A stretch of DNA of 64,000 bases. It comes from Terriglobus albidus (GTDB taxonomy: Bacteria; Acidobacteriota; Terriglobia; Terriglobales; Acidobacteriaceae). Numbering within the stretch: the stretch's first letter is position 1; each line of letters opens with the position of its first letter. Below the pieces are notes generated by a model, which saw only the letters and a program-made list of their open reading frames with translations, had not been told where the DNA came from and made no database searches. The stretch is taken from the NCBI RefSeq assembly GCF_008000815.1, contig NZ_CP042806.1:5766001-5830000 (forward strand), in the 5' to 3' direction. Made by a program: the position numbers and the translations under genes. Below, piece after piece: positions 46,921 to 55,216 of this stretch.

Positions 46921-48196
46921 TGTCTAGTCTCCAGAGATGGTTTACAGTTTGTCTCCACACATCCTTTACAGATTGAGTGAGTTTGCGGGGCAGGGTTCCA
47001 CGATCGTGGAACCCTGCCCCGTGAGGTCGAGTTCCCGGATGGGCGTGTCACCGTAGAAGATCAGGATGCGTTGATCGATGCGAGCGAGACGGACAGGCTG
47101 ATGAGCCAGGGCTCCGGCTACCTGCCAGCTGCGTCCGTCCAGCCAGAGCGCTCCGTTGCTGTTGAGCTCGCGCACTTCGGCATCCGGGGCATACGCGGGG
47201 TTACGTGGTTCGGTGTACTCTCGCTGGCTGGGGTGCCAGTGGTCTGCTGGCGTTTCCATGTCCAGCGCTTCATGGGGACGAACATGGTTGTACTCTTCCC
47301 GGAAGCGGTCCAGCCATGACTGGCCAGGCGGCGTATCCATCGGCCCGCACCTTCTCCGTGCCCGCTCCAGGGCACCGTGGAAGCGTTCCACCTTACCCTG
47401 GGTCTGCGGGTGGCGGACTCCGGAGAAGTACAGCCGGATGCCCAGCCGCATCAGCCACACGGATAGCTGCGTCCATCCTCCTGGTGACTGCGCGTTCCAC
47501 CAGGGCTGGCCGTGATCCATCAGCATGGCCTCGGGCAACCCACAGTCAGAGAACGCCTTATCCAGCCTCTGTTGGACGACGAGACCTTCACCCGAGGACA
47601 GTTGCTCCAACACCAAGGCATAGCGGCTGTGGTCATCCAACACGGATAAGGGGCCAAGATGCGCGTTCCATCCCTTAGGGCTTTTGAAATCCATCTGCCA
47701 GAGCTGATTAGGCGCCTCGCGACAGAAGCTGCCAGTGGCCTGTGGATGGCTGTCCAGCCGGTGGATCAGACCGTGCCGACGCAACACTCGATGTACGGTC
47801 GACGATGGCACCTTCACCCCAGATCGGCCGAGCAGAACGCGAAGCTTACGTGCACCCCAGTCAGGATGCTGGCGCCGTAAAGACACGATCTGCTCTTCCA
47901 ACTCGGCAGGGCTCTGACGGGGACTCAGCAGAGGCCTGCGGCTGGCTTCCTGCATGCCGGCCGCTCCATGCTCACGGTATCGCTTCAGCCACAGATAACC
48001 CGTCGGACGGCTAATCTCGTACTCCACACACAGAGACGAAAACGATCGCTCTCCAATCATCGCCGCCTCCACAAACCGCAATCGCTGCGCTTCCACTTCC
48101 ACCTTCCTCCATGCCATCCAAAAACACCCCTAAACAGGCATAAACCTGTAAAGGATGTCTGGAGACAAGGTGTAAAGGATGTCATGGAACTGAACA
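46921..48196 (-). mobile_element. IS481-family insertion sequence, copy C
   Basis: 1276 bp. The left flank is gctttagc (from a catgg unit) but the right flank is gcttcagc (from a ccgtgcc unit). They do not match each other as a target duplication should, which suggests recombination with another copy after insertion. Confidence 0.92.
46966..48117 (-). CDS. IS481-family transposase (copy C)
   Basis: 383 residues, Val31 variant, intact and identical to copy B. Confidence 0.92.
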   Translation of the reverse strand: MAWRKVEVEAQRLRFVEAAMIGERSFSSLCVEYEISRPTGYLWLKRYREHGAAGMQEASRRPLLSPRQSPAELEEQIVSLRRQHPDWGARKLRVLLGRSGVKVPSSTVHRVLRRHGLIHRLDSHPQATGSFCREAPNQLWQMDFKSPKGWNAHLGPLSVLDDHSRYALVLEQLSSGEGLVVQQRLDKAFSDCGLPEAMLMDHGQPWWNAQSPGGWTQLSVWLMRLGIRLYFSGVRHPQTQGKVERFHGALERARRRCGPMDTPPGQSWLDRFREEYNHVRPHEALDMETPADHWHPSQREYTEPRNPAYAPDAEVRELNSNGALWLDGRSWQVAGALAHQPVRLARIDQRILIFYGDTPIRELDLTGQGSTIVEPCPANSLNL

Positions 48197-48253
48197 GCTT
48201 CAGCCGTGCCGCACGAAGCCTGAGAAGAAATGCGGCTTTTAGCCGCTGAGGGC
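48197..48253. repeat. REP half-unit right of copy C
   Basis: gcttcagccgtgccgc, spacer, then gcggcttttagccgctgagggc. Its H2 arm does not pair with the left-hand half at 46904-46920 (catgg against ccgtgcc). Confidence 0.8.
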
Positions 48254-48328
48254 AATGTGTTGTATCACCTGTAGTGGTTCTGCTTGCCCAACCAGAGGAA
48301 GATGTACCTCACTTATTGGCCCGTAGCT

Positions 48329-49861
48329 CTACTGAATACACCGCGTCGGCGGGACTGCGGACCGCAATGCTTCTTCTGAAGCGTACGACCGCTGCACTGA
48401 GCTGAATGCGGCCTGATTGCGTCCGTTTCGCTTTGCCTCGTACAAGCCGGCATCGGCGACCGCAAGCAGAGTGGATGTTGTCATTCCAACCTGCCACCGT
48501 GCCACACCGACGCTGATCGTCACTCCGTGTAGAGCGCCCTCGAGCATCGGAATGGCGTTGCAGATGCGTGTCGCAAGCATCAGGGCGTTTTCGGGCGAGG
48601 TATCGGGAAGCAGGATGGCGAATTCTTCTCCGCCATAGCGGCATATGTGATCTGAACCGCGGAACAATCGGGGCAGCACCATCCCGAACTCGCGCAATAC
48701 CTCGTCTCCGAAGAGATGGCCCTTGGTATCGTTGATCGCCTTGAAGTGGTCGATATCGAGCATGATCAACGAGAGAGACCGCCTGCTTCGCGCGGCGTAA
48801 GAGACGCACTGTTCCAGCCACTGGTCAAAACATCTGCGGTTCGGAAGTCCGGTCAGCGTATCGGTAATGCTGAGCTTGCCGAGCTCGATAGTCGCCGCCG
48901 TCAGCTCTTCCTTCTTACGTTCCAGCTCTTCTTCGTAGAGCCTCTCACGGGTTACATCGATTGCGATGCCGGCGAGAAAGCGCTCGCCGCGCGCGTCGGT
49001 GAACGGAAACTTATAGCTCTTCCAGTAGATGTACTCTCCGCGCGGACCGGGAGACCGTTCTTCCTGCTCCACAGCGTGGTTACTGTTTAGAACAGCGAGG
49101 TCGGTAGCGCGATATTCGTCCGCCAGATGCGCAGGCCAGATCTCGTGATCTGTCTTATTGAGCCATTCCTTGTTGGTCACGCCGTACAGCGCAGCGAGCC
49201 GCCGGTTGTAGAAGCGCATACGGCCGTCCGCATCCTTGATGAAGGCGACGATGGGACTATGGTCCATGAATGCGCAGAAGCGCTCATTGCTGGAGAGCAG
49301 ATCTTTCGTGAGCGCCTCAGTGTTCTCAACAAGCTGCTGCACCTGCTGCATACGCTGCCGCAGGGCAATCTGTGCCTCTACCTGTTTTGCCAGCATCCGC
49401 AGTGTCTCAATCTGTTCCGCACTGAATGGACGTGGAACCAGGTCGACGGCGCATAGCGCGCCAAAGCAGAAGCCATTGAGATCGCGCAGCGGCACACCCG
49501 CGTAGGCCCGCAGGTGCGGTTTGCCCATAACAAAAGGACTCGCACTAAACCTTTCGTCTGCCGTGAGATCGGGCACAACCAGAGGAACGGTCTGCCGGAT
49601 GGTATAGGTGCACATGGATCCGTCGCGCACCGTCTGCCGGCATGCCAGTCCCTGCACCGATTTGAACCATTGGCGATCGGTATCTACCAGAGAAACAAGA
49701 GCGATGGGCACTTCGCAGAACCGGGTCACCAGCGCGGTAATGTCATCAAATGACTCTTCCGGATCGCTATCCAGCAGTCCACTGGCATGCAGGGCCGCCA
49801 ACCGCGCTGATTCCAACAACTGAGCCGCCAATGTTCCATCGAGATCGAGAATCTTCGGCAT
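48329..49861 (-). CDS. GAF-PAS-GGDEF diguanylate cyclase
   Basis: A 510-residue cytoplasmic enzyme that makes c-di-GMP. A GAF domain (about 25-165, FDDITALVTRFCEVPIALVS), a PAS domain (about 195-310, SPIVAFIKDADGRMRFYNR) and a GGDEF domain (about 325-490) follow in order. The active site GGEEF is at 410-414. The feedback I-site RGSD (401-404) is at the correct five-residue spacing, so product inhibition is expected. The metal/nucleotide residues MLDIDHFKAINDT are present. Gene neighbours give no clue to its input signal. Its last 19 codons are duplicated at 46611-46678. Confidence 0.93.
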   Translation of the reverse strand: MPKILDLDGTLAAQLLESARLAALHASGLLDSDPEESFDDITALVTRFCEVPIALVSLVDTDRQWFKSVQGLACRQTVRDGSMCTYTIRQTVPLVVPDLTADERFSASPFVMGKPHLRAYAGVPLRDLNGFCFGALCAVDLVPRPFSAEQIETLRMLAKQVEAQIALRQRMQQVQQLVENTEALTKDLLSSNERFCAFMDHSPIVAFIKDADGRMRFYNRRLAALYGVTNKEWLNKTDHEIWPAHLADEYRATDLAVLNSNHAVEQEERSPGPRGEYIYWKSYKFPFTDARGERFLAGIAIDVTRERLYEEELERKKEELTAATIELGKLSITDTLTGLPNRRCFDQWLEQCVSYAARSRRSLSLIMLDIDHFKAINDTKGHLFGDEVLREFGMVLPRLFRGSDHICRYGGEEFAILLPDTSPENALMLATRICNAIPMLEGALHGVTISVGVARWQVGMTTSTLLAVADAGLYEAKRNGRNQAAFSSVQRSYASEEALRSAVPPTRCIQ

Positions 49862-50078
49862 TTTTCAACTCTGAAAGAGCTTTTCGGCAAAACCAGGTGA
49901 ATCTTTAGCGGTATCGCAAAAAAAATTGGAAAAATGACTTCTCTTCCCGCTGGCAAAGCAATCTGTAGCGGCCCGTGGATGAAATCACCTAGGGTACTGA
50001 ATCTAAAATTCGCGACATAACTCCTGAAGAGCTCTGGTGTTTCCGCGAGAGCTCTTCGCACCGCAGTTGCGAAGAACT

Positions 50079-50186
50079 TGCTTAAGGGAACGGCTTTTAC
50101 AGGCCGCGGAAAAGTGGCGGAGAGGTGCTTTTTCCGCAGCCTGTTTTAGCCCGCGGTTTGTTTTGCTTAAGGGCACGGCTTTTAGC
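50079..50186. repeat. Degenerate REP units left of IS481 copy D, with a mini-element
   Basis: Tail-H2 (ttgcttaagggaacggctttta) is broken by a 44-bp palindromic insert, then continues as ttttagcccgcgg. A second tail-H2 half (about 50165-50186, cttaagggcacggcttttagc) ends at the IS. From 49862 to 50078 I see only the cyclase leader. Confidence 0.75.
50100..50143. mobile_element. 44-bp mini-MITE in a REP loop
   Basis: Ends caggccgcggaaaag and ctttttccgcagcctg, clearly related to the IS5-like termini, with almost nothing between them. Flanked by tttta on both sides within the H2 loop. Probably an internally deleted derivative of the 149-bp MITE. Confidence 0.7.
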
Positions 50187-51462
50187 TGTCTAGTCTCCAG
50201 AGATGGTTTACAGTTTGTCTCCACACATCCTTTACAGATTGAGTGAGTTTGCGGGGCAGGGTTCCACGATCGTGGAACCCTGCCCCGTGAGGTCGAGTTC
50301 CCGGATGGGCGTGTCACCGTAGAAGATCAGGATGCGTTGATCGATGCGAGCGAGACGGACAGGCTGATGAGCCAGGGCTCCGGCTACCTGCCAGCTGCGT
50401 CCGTCCAGCCAGAGCGCTCCGTTGCTGTTGAGCTCGCGCACTTCGGCATCCGGGGCATACGCGGGGTTACGTGGTTCGGTGTACTCTCGCTGGCTGGGGT
50501 GCCAGTGGTCTGCTGGCGTTTCCATGTCCAGCGCTTCATGGGGACGAACATGGTTGTACTCTTCCCGGAAGCGGTCCAGCCATGACTGGCCAGGCGGCGT
50601 ATCCATCGGCCCGCACCTTCTCCGTGCCCGCTCCAGGGCACCGTGGAAGCGTTCCACCTTACCCTGGGTCTGCGGGTGGCGGACTCCGGAGAAGTACAGC
50701 CGGATGCCCAGCCGCATCAGCCACACGGATAGCTGCGTCCATCCTCCTGGTGACTGCGCGTTCCACCAGGGCTGGCCGTGATCCATCAGCATGGCCTCGG
50801 GCAACCCACAGTCAGAGAACGCCTTATCCAGCCTCTGTTGGACGACGAGACCTTCACCCGAGGACAGTTGCTCCAACACCAAGGCATAGCGGCTGTGGTC
50901 ATCCAACACGGATAAGGGGCCAAGATGCGCGTTCCATCCCTTAGGGCTTTTGAAATCCATCTGCCAGAGCTGATTAGGCGCCTCGCGACAGAAGCTGCCA
51001 GTGGCCTGTGGATGGCTGTCCAGCCGGTGGATCAGACCGTGCCGACGCAACACTCGATGTACGGTCGACGATGGCACCTTCACCCCAGATCGGCCGAGCA
51101 GAACGCGAAGCTTACGTGCACCCCAGTCAGGATGCTGGCGCCGTAAAGACACGATCTGCTCTTCCAACTCGGCAGGGCTCTGACGGGGACTCAGCAGAGG
51201 CCTGCGGCTGGCTTCCTGCATGCCGGCCGCTCCATGCTCACGGTATCGCTTCAGCCACAGATAACCCGTCGGACGGCTAATCTCGTACTCCACACACAGA
51301 GACGAAAACGATCGCTCTCCAATCATCGCCGCCTCCACAAACCGCAATCGCTGCGCTTCCACTTCCACCTTCCTCCATGCCATCCAAAAACACCCCTAAA
51401 CAGGCATAAACCTGTAAAGGATGTCTGGAGACAAGGTGTAAAGGATGTCATGGAACTGAACA
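50187..51462 (-). mobile_element. IS481-family insertion sequence, copy D
   Basis: 1276 bp. The left flank is cttttagc and the right flank gcttcagc, unmatched. Both flanking REP halves carry the cttaag tail, whereas a normal unit has it on one side only. Copy E shows the complementary anomaly. Confidence 0.92.
50232..51383 (-). CDS. IS481-family transposase (copy D)
   Basis: 383 residues, Val31 variant, intact and identical to copies B and C. Confidence 0.92.
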   Translation of the reverse strand: MAWRKVEVEAQRLRFVEAAMIGERSFSSLCVEYEISRPTGYLWLKRYREHGAAGMQEASRRPLLSPRQSPAELEEQIVSLRRQHPDWGARKLRVLLGRSGVKVPSSTVHRVLRRHGLIHRLDSHPQATGSFCREAPNQLWQMDFKSPKGWNAHLGPLSVLDDHSRYALVLEQLSSGEGLVVQQRLDKAFSDCGLPEAMLMDHGQPWWNAQSPGGWTQLSVWLMRLGIRLYFSGVRHPQTQGKVERFHGALERARRRCGPMDTPPGQSWLDRFREEYNHVRPHEALDMETPADHWHPSQREYTEPRNPAYAPDAEVRELNSNGALWLDGRSWQVAGALAHQPVRLARIDQRILIFYGDTPIRELDLTGQGSTIVEPCPANSLNL

Positions 51463-51574
51463 GCTTCAGCCGTGCCCTTAAGCAAGACATTCGCACCTGC
51501 CGTGCGAAATGGTTGCGCTATGCGCAACGGCCTGTAAAGTCATGCCCTTAAGCAAAACAAAGCGCCTTTGGCGC
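51463..51574. repeat. REP half-units right of copy D
   Basis: gcttcagccgtgcccttaagcaag, then ttcgcacctgccgtgcgaa and gttgcgctatgcgcaac hairpins, then a truncated H2-tail (ctgtaaagtcatgcccttaagcaaa) lacking its left arm, then agcgcctttggcgct. The rest to 51810 is the leader of the oxidoreductase operon; no riboswitch was recognised. Confidence 0.75.
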
Positions 51575-51810
51575 TCATCGTCCATCCAGCTAAGCTTCCA
51601 AATTCATAGACAGTCGCCCCGGAGGCGAGGAAAATACTATGTTTTGTTCAATTTTGAGGCTAACGTGCAACGGCGTTATACGGCGAGCGGATGCAGGAAC
51701 GCCCCTCCCGATGCAGGCCTTATAGTTGGCCTTATAGTTTGTCAGCTATCATGGCTCTTCCGGGCCAGCTTCGATGAGTTACGGTACAAGCCTGTTGCGA
51801 GGTGAATCTC

Positions 51811-52299
51811 ATGCCATTCCAGCTCACTATCAATCGGAAGCCCAGATCGGTCGACGCACCGGCCGATATGCCGTTGCTCTGGGTTCTGCGCGACGTCCTT
51901 GACCTGAAGGGCGCCAAATATGGCTGCGGGATCGGGGCGTGCGGCGCCTGCACGGTCCTGATGAACGGAGAGGCGGTGCGTTCCTGCCAGATCCCGGTCT
52001 CCGCAGTGAAAGGCAATATCACCACCATTGAGGGCCTGGCGGAGGACGGCAAGCTGCATCCGCTGCAAAAGGCGTGGATCGACCTGGATGTAGCCCAGTG
52101 CGGCTACTGCCAGGGCGGACAGATTCTGAGCGCGGCGTCCCTGCTGGCGAAGAACCCGCACCCCAGCGACGCCGACATCAGCTCGGCGATGACCGGCAAT
52201 ATCTGCCGCTGCGCCACTTACAACCGTATCCGTGCGGCGATTCATCAGGCCGCCGGAGACTCCGCCACCAAGGAAGGAGGCAGCCATGCCGGTGCTTGA
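51811..52299 (+). CDS. Molybdenum hydroxylase 2Fe-2S subunit (IorA type)
   Basis: A 162-residue iron-sulfur subunit of the xanthine dehydrogenase family. The plant-type cluster motif is [15 protein letters not shown] followed by a Cys in VRSCQIPV. The second cluster uses CGYCQGGQ and ICRCATY. It passes electrons from the molybdopterin subunit encoded next. The genes overlap by 14 bases. No FAD subunit gene is present, as in isoquinoline 1-oxidoreductase types that feed electrons to a membrane carrier. The ATG at 51811 has gaggtg seven bases upstream; the in-frame GTG at 51802 is less likely. Confidence 0.9.
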   Translation: MPFQLTINRKPRSVDAPADMPLLWVLRDVLDLKGAKYGCGIGACGACTVLMNGEAVRSCQIPVSAVKGNITTIEGLAEDGKLHPLQKAWIDLDVAQCGYCQGGQILSAASLLAKNPHPSDADISSAMTGNICRCATYNRIRAAIHQAAGDSATKEGGSHAGA

Positions 52300-54568
52300 G
52301 AAGTTCGCGCAATACGACGCTGAGATGCAGGCTCTGATCACTGAGGTCGAGACCATCTCGCCCTCCGTAGTTACCACGATAGGCCGGCGTTCTTTCCTGA
52401 AGCTGGCCGGACTGGCCGGCGGCGGTCTGGTGCTCGCCTTCAACCTCGATACTCGCTCCGCCAAAGCCGAGATGGCAGCAACGCCAGACGCGGCCACCAC
52501 GGAGATGAATGCGTTTGTCCGCATCGCTCCGGACAACACCGTAACCGTCTACTCCAAGGGACCGGAGATCGGCCAGGGGATTAAGACAGCCTTCGGCCTG
52601 ATTATCGCCGAAGAGCTCGACGCCGACTGGAAGACGGTGAAGGTCGACCAGGCTGCGATCAATCCCAAGGTCTACGGCTATCAGGGTGCGGGTGGGTCCA
52701 CCTCGATTCCGCGCGGATGGGACCAGTTGCGCCAGGCCGGAGCGACGGCGCGCGCCATGCTGATTGCCGCTGCCGCGAAACAGTGGAACGTTCCGGTAAG
52801 CGAGTGCACCGCCTCAGAGAGCACGGTCATCCATGCTCCTTCAAAACGCAAGCTGACCTATGGTGAGCTGGCAAAGGCCGCAGCGGCACAGCCGGTTCCC
52901 GATGTTGCGAAGGTTCCGCTGAAGACCCGCGCCGACTACAAGCTGCTGGGCAAGCGCTACACCGGAGTCGACAACCTTAAAGTAGTGACCGGCCAGCCGC
53001 TCTTCGGCATCGATGTCACTATGCCGGGCATGGTGTATGCCAACTACACCAAGTGCCCCGCAGTCGGCGGCAAGGTAAAGTCCGCCAACCTGGATGAGAT
53101 CAAGAAGCTGCCGGGTGTGCTCGACGCCTTCGTGCTGGAGGGTACCGGAAGCCCCGCCGAGGTGATGCCCGGCGTCGCCATCATCGCCAAGACCACCTGG
53201 GAGGCTTTCAAAGCCAAGGCTGCCCTCAAGGTCGAGTGGGATGAGAGCTCGGCCTCGAAGGATTCTTTGACGCAGGCTGCGGCCAAGGCCAAAGAGCTTG
53301 GGCCGAACTTGCCAACACCTGCGACGAATGTCGGCGACGTCGATGCTGCCTTTGCCGCAGGCAAGGTGGTGGAGGCTGCCTACGACTACGCCATGGTCTC
53401 GCACCAGCAGCTTGAGCCGGAGGTCACCACCGGCTGGTGGCATGACGGAACCATGGAGCTGTGGACACCCAGCCAGCAATCCGACCGCGGTCTCAGCCAG
53501 GTCATCAAGATGTTGAACCTGCCGGAAGACAAGGTAGTCGTGCACCAGACCCGCGCCGGTGGCGGCTTTGGCCGCAGGCTGGCCAATGACTACATGTGCG
53601 AGGCTGCGGCCATCGCCATGAAGGTCAACGCTCCGGTCAAGCTGCAGTGGAAGCGCGAAGATGACTTTGCTCACGACATGTTCCGCGTGGGCGGCTACCA
53701 CTTCCTGAAGGGAGCGGTGAAGGACGGCAAGCTTACTGCCTTCCAGCAGCATCTCGTTACCTTCTCTGCTGATGGCAGCCGTCCGGTCTCCGGCGGTGCG
53801 CGCAGCAATAACAGCTTCCCCACCGATATCGCTCCGAATGTTCGTTATGCCGTCAGCCTGATGCCGCTGCAGATTCCCTGCGGCCCGTGGCGCGCGCCTA
53901 CGGACAACACGCAGATGTTCGTAATCGGCAGCTTCCTGCATGAGCTTTCAGTCGCTGCCAATTGCGACCACGTCACCTTCCTTCTCGACTGGCTGGCGCG
54001 TCCGCTGGCTGCTCCGCCGAGCAGTGGTCCGCCGCCGGATCTGAGCCGCACCTTCAATCCCACGCGTGCCGCGGGTGTGGTGAAGCTCGCCGCGGAGAAA
54101 TCCGGTTGGGGCAAGCCGCTGCCTGCCGGTCATGGTCTGGGCCTGGCGTTTGGCTTCTCCTACGGCGGACACATCGCCGAAGCGGTGGAGCTGAGCGTCG
54201 ATGCCAAGAAACACATCACCGTACACAAGATCACGGTGGCCGCGGATATCGGTCCGGTCATCAACTTGAGCAGCGCCGAGAACCAGGCACAAGGTGGCGC
54301 TATCGATGGTCTGTCGACCGCGATGGGCCTGGAGATCGGTGTAGAACAGGGCCGTATTCAACAGACAAACTTCGGCGATTACCCGATCCTGCGTATGCGC
54401 AGTGCTCCACCGGTGGAAGCTCACTTTATCCAGTCGGACTTCCGTCCTTCTGGTCTGGGTGAGCCGTGCCTGCCGCCGCTTGCGGCCGCGCTCGGCAATG
54501 CGCTGTTTGCTGCGACAGGCGAACGTGTGCGGACGATGCCTTTCAAACGGGCTGGGTATACGATCTGA
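52286..54568 (+). CDS. Molybdopterin-binding subunit of aldehyde/isoquinoline oxidoreductase (IorB type)
   Basis: A 760-residue catalytic subunit. A twin-arginine motif ([14 protein letters not shown], residues about 35-48) predicts export of the folded enzyme, with its small partner, to the periplasm. Two molybdopterin domains are recognisable by [15 protein letters not shown] near 95, RAGGGFGRR near 430 and [15 protein letters not shown] near the end. Glu in GEPCLPP is the usual active-site base. It likely hydroxylates an aldehyde or N-heterocycle; the substrate is unknown. The start is supported by aaggagg immediately upstream, and the terminator at 54586 ends the operon. Confidence 0.88.
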   Translation: MPVLEKFAQYDAEMQALITEVETISPSVVTTIGRRSFLKLAGLAGGGLVLAFNLDTRSAKAEMAATPDAATTEMNAFVRIAPDNTVTVYSKGPEIGQGIKTAFGLIIAEELDADWKTVKVDQAAINPKVYGYQGAGGSTSIPRGWDQLRQAGATARAMLIAAAAKQWNVPVSECTASESTVIHAPSKRKLTYGELAKAAAAQPVPDVAKVPLKTRADYKLLGKRYTGVDNLKVVTGQPLFGIDVTMPGMVYANYTKCPAVGGKVKSANLDEIKKLPGVLDAFVLEGTGSPAEVMPGVAIIAKTTWEAFKAKAALKVEWDESSASKDSLTQAAAKAKELGPNLPTPATNVGDVDAAFAAGKVVEAAYDYAMVSHQQLEPEVTTGWWHDGTMELWTPSQQSDRGLSQVIKMLNLPEDKVVVHQTRAGGGFGRRLANDYMCEAAAIAMKVNAPVKLQWKREDDFAHDMFRVGGYHFLKGAVKDGKLTAFQQHLVTFSADGSRPVSGGARSNNSFPTDIAPNVRYAVSLMPLQIPCGPWRAPTDNTQMFVIGSFLHELSVAANCDHVTFLLDWLARPLAAPPSSGPPPDLSRTFNPTRAAGVVKLAAEKSGWGKPLPAGHGLGLAFGFSYGGHIAEAVELSVDAKKHITVHKITVAADIGPVINLSSAENQAQGGAIDGLSTAMGLEIGVEQGRIQQTNFGDYPILRMRSAPPVEAHFIQSDFRPSGLGEPCLPPLAAALGNALFAATGERVRTMPFKRAGYTI

Positions 54569-54585
54569 TGTCTTATCTGGATTGA

Positions 54586-54616
54586 CAGAAAAGCCGCCCG
54601 TGAGGCGGCTTTTCTG
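54586..54616 (+). terminator. Terminator of the oxidoreductase operon
   Basis: 13-bp stem cagaaaagccgcc / ggcggcttttctg with a 5-base loop, followed by tttgtgt. It lies 18 bases after the stop codon. Confidence 0.88.
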
Positions 54617-54621
54617 TTTGT

Positions 54622-54677
54622 GTACCTCAGCGGCTAAAGCCGCGCTTCCTTTCAGCTTTGTACGGCACGGCTGAAGC
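54622..54677. repeat. REP half-unit left of the IS481-derived MITE
   Basis: H1 (gcggctaaagccgc), spacer, then ggcacggctgaagc up to the MITE. The right half starts at 54869, with the same gctgaagc loop. Confidence 0.85.
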
Positions 54678-54868
54678 TGTTAAGTCTCCAGACATCCTTT
54701 ACAGTCGATTTGCTCGCAATTCCCTATAAAGAGCGGTCGTAGTGGCTAGGGAAAGTGGGAAAAGGCCTTTCTTTTTCCAAGGTTGCGCAGCAACCGCCTT
54801 TTCCTGGCCTCTGTTGACCTCACAGGACTTCCGGCACAAAAGTGTAAAGGATGTCATGGAACTGAACA
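54678..54868. mobile_element. 191-bp MITE with IS481 termini
   Basis: Begins tgttaagtctccagacatcc and ends with a stretch identical to the right end of the five IS481 copies (gtgtaaaggatgtcatggaa, then ctgaaca). A matched 8-bp duplication gctgaagc flanks it (54670-54677, 54869-54876), again the H2 loop. The interior (about 120 bp) encodes nothing and is unrelated to the transposase gene, so this is a non-autonomous relative. Confidence 0.9.
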
Positions 54869-55142
54869 GCTGAAGCCGTGCCCTTAAGCAAGGCATTCGC
54901 GCTGCGCGCGAAACGAGAGACAAACTACGGGTAGAGCCTGTATCTGGAACCCTATATCCCGATTTGCTCAAGCGCATCAGATACCGTGAAATTCATAAGG
55001 ACGCTGGCGGATAGAGCGCTTTGCTGCGTTGCGCTTCGCGCAACATTTCGCACCGCAGGTGCGAATGCCTTGCTTAAGGGCATGGCTTTAGCCATGCCGT
55101 ATGAAGCTTCAAAAGGACGAGCGGCTTTAGCCGCTGAGGTAC
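54869..55142. repeat. REP half-unit, small hairpins and inverted unit
   Basis: gctgaagccgtgcccttaagc (54869-), ttcgcgctgcgcgcgaa, then gttgcgcttcgcgcaac (55028-55044), ttcgcaccgcaggtgcgaa (55047-55065), and a complete tail-H2-H1 unit ending ccgctgaggtac at 55142. Confidence 0.8.
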
Positions 55143-55216
55143 CGTGTCGACTACCCGACTCGAATGTCCCACTCATCGCGAACGCGATGAGTGGAACACC
55201 CAAGCGATTGCATCTA

